NCBI RefSeq assembly: GCF_002797915.1
Contig: NZ_PGTY01000001.1
Location: 930,001-994,000 of the forward strand
Direction of reading: 5' to 3'
DNA length: 64,000 bases
Source: Yoonia maricola
GTDB taxonomy: Bacteria > Pseudomonadota > Alphaproteobacteria > Rhodobacterales > Rhodobacteraceae
Under the pieces are notes generated by a model. It saw only the letters and a program-made list of their open reading frames with translations. It ran no database searches and had not been told where the DNA came from. This document shows, piece by piece, positions 57,049 to 64,000 of the stretch. Made by a program: the position numbers and the translations under genes. Position 1 is the first letter of the stretch; each line of letters starts with the position of its first letter.

Positions 57049-59007
57049 ATGTCACTACGTCTTGATCGTCGTCATTTCATCGCAGGGTCTGCCAGCCTGA
57101 TTGCCATGCATCCGTTCTCCGTCAACGCCGCCACCGGGCAAGCGCATCTGCGGCTTATGGAAACAACTGACCTGCATGTGCATGTCTTTCCTTACGACTA
57201 TTATGCAGACCGACCGGTCGATACGGTCGGCCTATCGCGCACGGCAAGCATCATTGAAGGGGTGCGCGCGGAATCAACCAATTCGCTCCTGCTCGACAAC
57301 GGGGATTTCCTGCAAGGCAATCCCATGGGCGACTACATCGCTTATGAGCGTGGCATGAACGAAGGCGACATGCATCCGGTCATCACAGCGATGAACACAC
57401 TTGGCTTTGACGGCTCCACCTTGGGCAACCATGAGTTCAACTACGGTATGTCATTCCTGATGAAATCCGTGGCCGGGGCAGCCTTCCCCATTGTGTCCGC
57501 CAATGTGGTCAAGGAAATGGGGGCAACGCCAACAGCCGATACAACCCTTGTGCCGCCCTACACGATCCTTGAGCGTGACATCATCGACGGCGACGGCACT
57601 GCCACCCCCATCAAGATCGGGCTGATCGGTTTTGTGCCACCGCAGATCATGAATTGGGATCGCAAGCACCTTGAAGGCAACGTGCAGGCGCGCGACATCA
57701 TCGAAACTGCCCAGGCCTATATCCCGCAAATGAAGGAAGAAGGCGCCGACATTATCGTGGCTCTCGCCCATTCCGGCATAGGCGGGGCAAACGCTGAAGA
57801 CGGCATGGAAAACGCATCAATCCCGCTCGCCGCGATTGATGGGATTGACGCGATCCTGACAGGACACAGCCATCTCGTTTTCCCATCATCAGACTACGAT
57901 GACTGGGCGGGCGTAGATGTGGCCGCGGGCACCATCGGCGGCAAGCCCGGTGTGATGGCAGGTTTCTGGGGCAGCCATATGGGTCTGCTTGATCTCTTGC
58001 TGGAACGCGATGGATCGGGCTGGCGTGTGCTGTCGCATACGGCAGAGGCCCGCCCCATCTCGCGGCGCGAAGAAGATCGTAGCGTCACACCACTGGTCGA
58101 GGACTTCGCCCCGGTATTGGCATCCGTGCAAGACGTGCATGATGAAACGCTGGCCTACGTCCGTACCGCGGTGGGCAAAACGGCGGCACCACTGCATAGC
58201 TACTTCGCATTGGTCGCCGATGACCCATCGGTCCAGATCGTCTCAAACGCCCAACGTTGGTACATTGCGGACCAACTGACCGGTACAGAATTTGAGGGAC
58301 TGCCCATTCTCTCCGCCGCAGCTCCCTTCAAGGCGGGCGGTCGTGGCGGGCCAGAGTACTTCACCGACGTACCCGCCGGCGATGTGGCCATCAAGAACGT
58401 AGCTGACCTTTACCTCTATCCGAACACAGTCCGCGCTGTGAAAGTCACCGGTGCGCAGGTCAAGGACTGGCTCGAGCGGTCTGCTGGCATGTTCAATCAG
58501 GTGGAACCGGGTGCGACAGATGCCATACTGCTGAACCCCGATTTCCCAAGTTACAATTTCGACGTGATGGATGGGGTGACGTATCAGATTGACCTGACCC
58601 AACCGTCGAAATTCGACCGGGAAGGTGCTGTGATCAACGCAAGTGCAAACCGTATCGTGAACCTGCAATTCGAAAGGCAACCTATTGACCCTGATCAGGA
58701 ATTCATCATCGCGACAAATAACTATCGCGCGTCTGGAGGCGGCAGTTTTCCCGGTGCGCTAGGCGATACAATTGTGTTCGAAGCACCAGACACAAACCGC
58801 GATGTCATCGTACGTTATATTATAGAGCAAGGCACGATTGATCCCAAGGCAGATGCGAACTGGTCTTTCGCGCCATTGCCAGACACATCGCTTATATTTG
58901 AAACCGGCCCGGCCGGTGCCGCTTATGCCGACAGCGTGGCAGGAATGACGATTACACCCGCAGGCACCAGCGAAACTGGCTTCGCCCTCTTCCGCATTGA
59001 AATGTAG
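57049..59007 (+). CDS. cpdB: 2',3'-cyclic-nucleotide 2'-phosphodiesterase / 3'-nucleotidase, Tat-exported
   Basis: Periplasmic enzyme that opens 2',3'-cyclic nucleotides and removes the 3'-phosphate for nucleotide salvage. The start at 57049 gives 652 residues and a twin-arginine-type leader (RLDRRHFIAGSASLIAM). The metallophosphatase domain shows METTDLHVHVFPYDYYADRP, LLDNGDFLQGNPMGDY, TLGNHEFNYG and LTGHSHLVFP; the C-terminal 5'-nucleotidase domain includes AAPFKAGGRGGPEYFTDVPA and ATNNYRASGGGSFPG. An upstream in-frame ATG at 57004 is less likely. Monocistronic between two terminators. Confidence 0.93.
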   Translation: MSLRLDRRHFIAGSASLIAMHPFSVNAATGQAHLRLMETTDLHVHVFPYDYYADRPVDTVGLSRTASIIEGVRAESTNSLLLDNGDFLQGNPMGDYIAYERGMNEGDMHPVITAMNTLGFDGSTLGNHEFNYGMSFLMKSVAGAAFPIVSANVVKEMGATPTADTTLVPPYTILERDIIDGDGTATPIKIGLIGFVPPQIMNWDRKHLEGNVQARDIIETAQAYIPQMKEEGADIIVALAHSGIGGANAEDGMENASIPLAAIDGIDAILTGHSHLVFPSSDYDDWAGVDVAAGTIGGKPGVMAGFWGSHMGLLDLLLERDGSGWRVLSHTAEARPISRREEDRSVTPLVEDFAPVLASVQDVHDETLAYVRTAVGKTAAPLHSYFALVADDPSVQIVSNAQRWYIADQLTGTEFEGLPILSAAAPFKAGGRGGPEYFTDVPAGDVAIKNVADLYLYPNTVRAVKVTGAQVKDWLERSAGMFNQVEPGATDAILLNPDFPSYNFDVMDGVTYQIDLTQPSKFDREGAVINASANRIVNLQFERQPIDPDQEFIIATNNYRASGGGSFPGALGDTIVFEAPDTNRDVIVRYIIEQGTIDPKADANWSFAPLPDTSLIFETGPAGAAYADSVAGMTITPAGTSETGFALFRIEM

Positions 59008-59018
59008 CCAGATCTACG

Positions 59019-59047
59019 AAAAAGGGCGCCCGCAATGGCGCCCTTTT
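59019..59047. terminator. Bidirectional terminator between cpdB and tig
   Basis: AAAAAGGGCGCC / GGCGCCCTTTT with a six-base loop and symmetrical A/T tracts, between convergent cpdB and tig. Confidence 0.88.
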
Positions 59048-59069
59048 ACAAAACTAATATCAGTCAAAC

Positions 59070-60401
59070 TTACTCTTCTTCAAGCTTCTCAACAGCCTTC
59101 TGAAGGTCATCCTTGCTGACCTCTTTGTCCTTCATGGCCGCGTTTTCAAAGATGTGGTCAACGACCTTGTCCTCAAACATTGGCGCCTGAAGCTGCTGGC
59201 GGAACTGCGCGTTCTGCTGCACGAACTCAAAGAACTGGCGTTCTTGGCCGGGGTACTGACGCGCCTGGTTCATGATGGCTTGGGTCATTTCCTGATCAGA
59301 AACTTTTACATCAGCCTTCTGACCGATATCAGCCAGCAACAGACCCAGCTTCACACGACGCTCCGCAAGTTTGGTGTGCTCTTTGGTGGGCTTGATCTCT
59401 GGGTGATCATGGCCTTCGACCTCTGGGTTTTCTTCATGCCACAGCTGATGGGCAATCTGGTTCGCCTCAGCTTCAACCAAGGACGCAGGCAGATCAAACT
59501 TGACCTTCTTATCCAACGCATCCAGCAAGCCGCGCTTGGCAACAGCGCGTGATGCACCAGTATATTCAGCCTCCAGACGCTCGGTGATCTGCGCTTTCAG
59601 TGCGTCCAGATCCTCAGCACCGAACTTCTTGGCCAGCTCATCATCCATCTTTGGCTTTTTGGGGCCTTTGACTTCTTTAATGGTGCAAGAGAAGACAGCC
59701 TTTTTACCGGCAAGTGCCTCGGCCTGATAATCCTCAGGGAAGGTCACTTCGACATCCTTTTCATCGCCTGCTTTGACCTTCAGCAGGCCATCTTCGAAAC
59801 CGGGGATGAAAGAGTTGGAGCCCAGCACCAGTGGGTAATCCTCAGCAGCACCACCTTCAAACGGCTCACCATCGACCTTACCAACAAAATCCAGAACAAC
59901 CTGATCGCCATCTTTGGCTTGGGTCTTCTTGGGCTGGTAATCAACCGCTTGCGGGCTCTCGGCAAGGTTATCAAGGGCCTCTTTCACGGAGTCCTTGTCG
60001 GCTTTTACAACCATGCGCTCCAGCTTGATCTTGCTGAAATCAACATCGTCAATCTCCGGCAGCTTTTCATAAGACACGGAAACTTCGACATCGTCGCCTT
60101 CTTTCCAGTCTTCGTTGGTCATCTTCATCTCTGGCTGGGCCGCCGGACGATCACCTGTTTCTTCTAGATGGGACGACAGTGCACCATCGATGCTTTCCTG
60201 CATGCTTTCGCCAATCAGACGCTGACCAAACTGCTTGCGCAGCAACGCCATGGGAACTTTACCCTTGCGGAAGCCCTTCATCTCAACGGTTGGCTGCGCT
60301 TCTTTCAGCTTTTCTTCAACCTTGGCATCCAGTTCAGCCGCCGTGACGGTGATCGCATAACCGCGTTTGAGGCCTTCGTTCAGGGTCTCAGTGACCTTCA
60401 T
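59070..60401 (-). CDS. tig: Trigger factor (ribosome-associated chaperone)
   Basis: Binds the ribosome exit site and helps nascent chains fold. From the ATG at 60401 ([20 protein letters not shown]) it has 443 residues. The N-terminal domain has the L23-binding signature [17 protein letters not shown]; the FKBP-like isomerase domain has [20 protein letters not shown] and [20 protein letters not shown]; the C-terminal domain is helical ([20 protein letters not shown]). A longer in-frame extension upstream is the translated tRNA-Leu gene and is not coding. The tRNA ends 26 bases before this start. Confidence 0.97.
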   Translation of the reverse strand: MKVTETLNEGLKRGYAITVTAAELDAKVEEKLKEAQPTVEMKGFRKGKVPMALLRKQFGQRLIGESMQESIDGALSSHLEETGDRPAAQPEMKMTNEDWKEGDDVEVSVSYEKLPEIDDVDFSKIKLERMVVKADKDSVKEALDNLAESPQAVDYQPKKTQAKDGDQVVLDFVGKVDGEPFEGGAAEDYPLVLGSNSFIPGFEDGLLKVKAGDEKDVEVTFPEDYQAEALAGKKAVFSCTIKEVKGPKKPKMDDELAKKFGAEDLDALKAQITERLEAEYTGASRAVAKRGLLDALDKKVKFDLPASLVEAEANQIAHQLWHEENPEVEGHDHPEIKPTKEHTKLAERRVKLGLLLADIGQKADVKVSDQEMTQAIMNQARQYPGQERQFFEFVQQNAQFRQQLQAPMFEDKVVDHIFENAAMKDKEVSKDDLQKAVEKLEEE

Positions 60402-60427
60402 GTGCTGTCCTTCTTCTTCTAAGACTT

Positions 60428-60512
60428 TGGTGCGGGTGAAGGGACTTGAACCCCCACGCCTTGCGGCGCCAGAACCTAAATCTGGTGCGTCTACCAATTC
60501 CGCCACACCCGC
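60428..60512 (-). tRNA. tRNA-Leu (anticodon UAG)
   Basis: Eighty-five bases including a genome-encoded CCA end. The acceptor stem GCGGGTG / CACCCGC closes; the D-loop has GGTAGAC; the anticodon stem-loop CCAGA-TTTAGGT-TCTGG places TAG at positions 34-36 (reads CUA and related Leu codons); a long variable arm (GGCGCCGCAAGGCGT) is typical of tRNA-Leu; the T-loop GGTTCAAGTCC is standard. In another sense its translation gives the well-known false peptide [15 protein letters not shown]. Confidence 0.97.
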
Positions 60513-60599
60513 ATGATCAAAAGGGGCAGGTTTTGGGCCTGCCCCCGGTTGCGCGCTGTCTAGCAAAGGAATGCGGGGGATGCGAGAGGAAAAATCGCC

Positions 60600-62258
60600 T
60601 TAAATGCCCAAGGCACGAAAGACTTTTGGCAATTCTTCGGGCAAGTCCTCGGCAATCAGCCCCGGACCGAAAGAAAGGGCGCATTCGGTATGCAGCCATG
60701 CGCCCGTCTCTGCCGCCCGCATGGGCGCGAAGCCACGCGCCAAAAGGCCGGTGATAAAGCCCGCCAAAACGTCGCCTGACCCGGCGGTCGCCAACCATGG
60801 CGCGCTGCGCTCATAAACCGATGCATTAATACTGCACCGCCCCGATGGGTCAGCAATCACCGTATCAGGTCCTTTGAATAGCACTGTGCACCCTGCCCGC
60901 TTTGCCGCCTCACGCGTGGCGTCCACCTTTGAGTACGCGGGGCCTGTGGTCGCAGGTGCGGCCAGCGTCTCGGCCAGGTCAGGAAACAGACGCGCAAACT
61001 CGCCGCCGTGTGGCGTCAAAACGCATTTTTCATGCAACATACCAAACAGCAGCGCATCGCGCCCGATCAGCGTCAAAGCATCCGCATCCAAAACCATCGC
61101 CCGCCCGCTCTTCAAGCCCGCCTCGATGAGGCCACGGCTCTCATCGCTCACGCCCATGCCGGGACCCAAACACAGCGCGTTGATGCGGTCGTCCTCCAGC
61201 GCTGCGTTAAACCCATCCACACCCTTCACCGCGCGCAGCATAATTGCGTTCAACTGCGCCGCATTTTCGATCACGGCGGCGGGCGGACAACCCAGCGTGA
61301 CGGCCCCTGCCCCAACGCGCAACGCTGCACGGGCCGCAAGACGTGCTGCGCCGCCTTTGCCGACACTACCAGAAAGGATCACGGCATGGCCGTGGGAGTA
61401 TTTATGCCCATTTCGTTTGAAACGCGATCCGCTTTCATTGGCCATTTTAACTAATTCAGACCGTGGCAACGTCCGCGAAGCTTGGCTTGAAATTCCAATG
61501 TCCGCACAGACAACCTTGCCGCACCAAAACCCACCCAATGCGAGTGCATGACCAAGTTTTCGAGCATGAAAACTAACCGTCAGGTTAGCTGCCGCACAAA
61601 CCGGACTGGAACCTCGTCTAATTCTCTCAGCAGCGGCTTCGTCAAAGATTGGTCGACCGCTATCGGCACATATACCAGAGGGAATATCAATCGCGACGAC
61701 CGGCGGCGAAAAAGGCCAACGTTCCTGAAGTTGCAAGGAGCCTCCTGCATCTACGCAGTCACAGATGTCTCTAAGAAAGGGACCCAACCCTGACAGAGGC
61801 CGTGCCAAGCCCGTTCCAAACATCGCATCAATCACGATGTGCCGGTGCGCTAGCTCTAGCGATGCTTGCGGCGTGAGCGGTAGAACCTCTCCCATCTCCC
61901 CCCACCGCTCATAATTCACTTTCGCATCAGGCGGCAGCTTCTCGGCATCCCCATAGAGAAACACCTCAACCGCCCACCCGGCTTCTTTCAGCAGGCGCGC
62001 GACAACAAACCCATCCCCACCATTATTCCCCGGCCCGCACAGCACCACGGCACGGTGCCCCTCTTCATCTTGGCCGGAAAACTCCGGGGGTTTGGGGGCT
62101 GGCCCCCAAGACGGCGCTAACTCTGGCCATTCCTCGAAAATAGCCTCCACCACCCCCCTGCCCGCGCGTTCCATCAACTCCAGCCCGGTCACTTCGCCGG
62201 ATGCAATCGCGGCCTGTTCAATAGCGCGCATTTGGGCAGCGGTCAGCAGTTCAGTCAT
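60600..62258 (-). CDS. nnr: Bifunctional NAD(P)HX epimerase / ADP-dependent NAD(P)HX dehydratase
   Basis: Repairs hydrated NADH and NADPH. The start at 62258 (MTELLTAAQMRAIEQAAIAS) gives 552 residues; the longer frame lacks family sequence. The N-terminal YjeF_N epimerase domain has ERAGRGVVEAIFE, LCGPGNNGGDGFVVARLL and the catalytic-side IDIPSGICADSG; the C-terminal ribokinase-like dehydratase domain has GHAVILSGSVGKGGAARLAA, LTPHGGEFARLFPD, LFKGPDTVIADP and the catalytic TAGSGDVLAGFITGLLARG. The fused form is the standard bacterial arrangement. Divergent from glnB. Confidence 0.95.
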   Translation of the reverse strand: MTELLTAAQMRAIEQAAIASGEVTGLELMERAGRGVVEAIFEEWPELAPSWGPAPKPPEFSGQDEEGHRAVVLCGPGNNGGDGFVVARLLKEAGWAVEVFLYGDAEKLPPDAKVNYERWGEMGEVLPLTPQASLELAHRHIVIDAMFGTGLARPLSGLGPFLRDICDCVDAGGSLQLQERWPFSPPVVAIDIPSGICADSGRPIFDEAAAERIRRGSSPVCAAANLTVSFHARKLGHALALGGFWCGKVVCADIGISSQASRTLPRSELVKMANESGSRFKRNGHKYSHGHAVILSGSVGKGGAARLAARAALRVGAGAVTLGCPPAAVIENAAQLNAIMLRAVKGVDGFNAALEDDRINALCLGPGMGVSDESRGLIEAGLKSGRAMVLDADALTLIGRDALLFGMLHEKCVLTPHGGEFARLFPDLAETLAAPATTGPAYSKVDATREAAKRAGCTVLFKGPDTVIADPSGRCSINASVYERSAPWLATAGSGDVLAGFITGLLARGFAPMRAAETGAWLHTECALSFGPGLIAEDLPEELPKVFRALGI

Positions 62259-62304
62259 GGTTTTAGCACCCAGAGTTCTCAATTTGCCCACCAAACGGAC
62301 AAGT

Positions 62305-62321
62305 TGCACAAAATTTGAGCA
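62305..62321. promoter_or_regulatory. NtrC-type site candidate upstream of glnB
   Basis: TGCACAAAATTTGAGCA agrees with the enteric NtrC consensus TGCACYAWWWTRGTGCA at 14 of 17 positions and sits in the imperfect dyad TTGCACAAAATTTGAGCAA. It is about 110 bases before the glnB start. Rhodobacter NtrC sites can differ from the enteric form, so this is tentative. Confidence 0.4.
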
Positions 62322-62341
62322 ACGCGTAGTCTTTCGTCTGA

Positions 62342-62770
<429 letters not shown>

Positions 62771-62802
62771 TCCAAAACGACTGTAAAAAAGGGACATCAT
62801 CG

Positions 62803-64000
62803 ATGGACAATAAAGCTGTTCTGAAACTAATCAAAGACGAGGAAGCCGATTACGTCGACATCCGCTTCACTGATCCACGCGGCAAGCTGCAACACGTCAC
62901 TGTTGTGGCTGATCTGGTCGACGAAGACTTCCTCGAAGAAGGCTTCATGTTCGACGGATCTTCAATCGCTGGCTGGAAATCGATTGATCAATCCGACATG
63001 AAACTGATGCCCCAGGCCGAAAGCGCCTATGTCGATCCGTTCTATGCGGAAAAAACAGTCTGCATTAACTGTAACATCGTTGAGCCCGACACAATGGAAG
63101 CTTACGATCGTGACCCACGCGGCACAGCCGTGAAGGCAGAGGAATACCTCAAGTCCTCTGGCATCGGCGACGTCGCCTATTTCGGCCCGGAAGCTGAATT
63201 CTTCGTCTTTGATGACGTGCGTTTCAGCGTGTCCATGAATAAAGTGTCCTACGAAGTCGATGCACTTGACGGCGCATGGAACACAGACACCGAATACGAG
63301 ATGGGCAACACCGGCCACCGTCCCGGCGTCAAAGGCGGCTACTTCCCCGTCAACCCGATCGACGATGCGCAGGAAATGCGCTCTGAAATGCTGTCGACCA
63401 TGAAGCGCATGGGCATGAAGGTCGATAAGCACCACCACGAAGTGGCGTCTTGCCAGCACGAGCTGGGTCTCATCTTTGGCTCGCTGACCCATCAGGCGGA
63501 TGAACTGCAGAAATACAAATACGTGATCCACAACGTCGCACAAGCCTACGGCAAGTCCGCCACATTCATGCCCAAGCCGATCGCCGGCGACAACGGCACC
63601 GGCATGCACGTGAACATGTCGATCTGGAAAGACGGCAAGCCGCTCTTTGCAGGCGACAAATACGCTGATCTGTCGCAGGAAGCGCTCTACTTCATCGGCG
63701 GTATCCTCAAGCACGCCAAAGCGCTGAACGCGATCACCAACCCATCTACAAACAGCTACAAGCGTCTGATCCCAGGCTTTGAAGCCCCCGTTCTGCGCGC
63801 CTACTCTGCCCGTAACCGTTCGGGTTGTGTACGTATCCCATGGGCCGAAAGCCCCAAGGCCAAGCGCGTCGAGGCTCGCTTCCCCGATCCGGCCGCAAAC
63901 CCATATCTGTGCTTTGCAGCCCTGTTGATGGCTGGCCTTGACGGTATCAAGAACAAGATCGACCCCGGTGCGTCTTCGGACAAAGACCTTTACGATTTGC
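62803..64000 (+). CDS. glnA: Glutamine synthetase type I (3' partial)
   Basis: ATP-dependent ammonia assimilation enzyme. The first 399 codons are in the window. Conserved segments: [14 protein letters not shown], the beta-grasp [18 protein letters not shown], the metal-binding [13 protein letters not shown], the [13 protein letters not shown] site, the ATP/glutamate region [32 protein letters not shown] and [20 protein letters not shown]. The codon at 63991 is Tyr397 in KDLYDL, the adenylylation site used by GlnE. The last 70 or so residues lie beyond the window. Confidence 0.97.
   Translation, partial: MDNKAVLKLIKDEEADYVDIRFTDPRGKLQHVTVVADLVDEDFLEEGFMFDGSSIAGWKSIDQSDMKLMPQAESAYVDPFYAEKTVCINCNIVEPDTMEAYDRDPRGTAVKAEEYLKSSGIGDVAYFGPEAEFFVFDDVRFSVSMNKVSYEVDALDGAWNTDTEYEMGNTGHRPGVKGGYFPVNPIDDAQEMRSEMLSTMKRMGMKVDKHHHEVASCQHELGLIFGSLTHQADELQKYKYVIHNVAQAYGKSATFMPKPIAGDNGTGMHVNMSIWKDGKPLFAGDKYADLSQEALYFIGGILKHAKALNAITNPSTNSYKRLIPGFEAPVLRAYSARNRSGCVRIPWAESPKAKRVEARFPDPAANPYLCFAALLMAGLDGIKNKIDPGASSDKDLYDL

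Noticed and set aside
60402-60566. An N-terminal extension of trigger factor in the same frame
   Set aside because: It contains [15 protein letters not shown], the usual false translation of tRNA-Leu; trigger factor starts at 60401.
61440-61850. A less GC-rich stretch inside nnr that first looked like inserted DNA
   Set aside because: The reading frame and YjeF motifs run through it without interruption, so it is ordinary variation in composition.

Overview
The window is chromosomal DNA from an alphaproteobacterium, almost certainly a member of the Rhodobacterales (Roseobacter group). The main reasons are a complete RcGTA-like gene transfer agent cluster, a pyruvate dehydrogenase operon whose E1 beta carries a lipoyl domain, a TRAP uptake system with its own two-component regulator, and small family proteins (DUF2852, DUF1272, probable DUF5076) typical of that order. 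Base composition is moderate for the group. The genus cannot be fixed from this sequence. The window opens inside a chemoreceptor gene and closes inside glnA.

Layout. 1-7 kb: 3' part of a methyl-accepting chemotaxis protein, glnE with a small coupled gene, a YbaK-type deacylase, a DUF2852 gene behind two matching palindromes, an RDD protein and the N-degron leucyltransferase bpt. 7-14 kb: dctM-dctQ-dctP TRAP operon, divergent from a histidine kinase/NarL-type regulator pair, then a DUF1272 gene broken by a one-base frameshift. 14-24 kb: a LysM plus solute-binding fusion protein, yghU, the ilv operon behind a Val/Leu/Ile leader-peptide attenuator, two small EF-hand proteins, a Rieske oxygenase with a coupled 69-residue protein, a nucleoside hydrolase and selO. 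24-33 kb: two cyclophilins, pgk, class I aldolase, an SRPBCC protein, ftsB, pdhA-pdhB-DUF5076-pdhC. 32.7-47.9 kb: cysE and the minus-strand GTA cluster, in which every structural gene from g1 to g15 can be recognised, preceded by a full TTAA-N7-TTAA CtrA-type box. 47.9-52.6 kb: fabD-fabG-acpP-fabF-mltG. 52.8-64 kb: a cytochrome b561-YceI fusion facing a secreted YceI, a membrane protein, rpsF-rpsR-rplI with a candidate S6:S18-binding leader, cpdB, trigger factor, tRNA-Leu(UAG), the NAD(P)HX repair enzyme and glnB-glnA.

How the parts relate. GlnE (near the start), GlnB and GlnA (at the end) form one nitrogen-control circuit; the last codons of the window include Tyr397 of glutamine synthetase, the residue GlnE modifies. 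Lower glycolysis and acetyl-CoA formation are represented by pgk, fbaB and pdh, each of the latter two behind a palindromic operator candidate. The kinase/regulator pair probably controls the TRAP operon it faces. The GTA cluster makes a small-tailed particle that packages host DNA; its regulators, lysis genes and head-spike genes are not in this window.

The most useful non-routine observations are the CtrA-type box upstream of the GTA cluster, the ilv leader peptide and attenuator, the paired operators upstream of DUF2852, fbaB and pdhA, the DUF1272 frameshift, the enlarged TRAP membrane subunits, the LysM-SBP and b561-YceI fusions, and the long out-of-frame overlap of terS and terL. I saw no CRISPR array, insertion sequence, rRNA or integrase.
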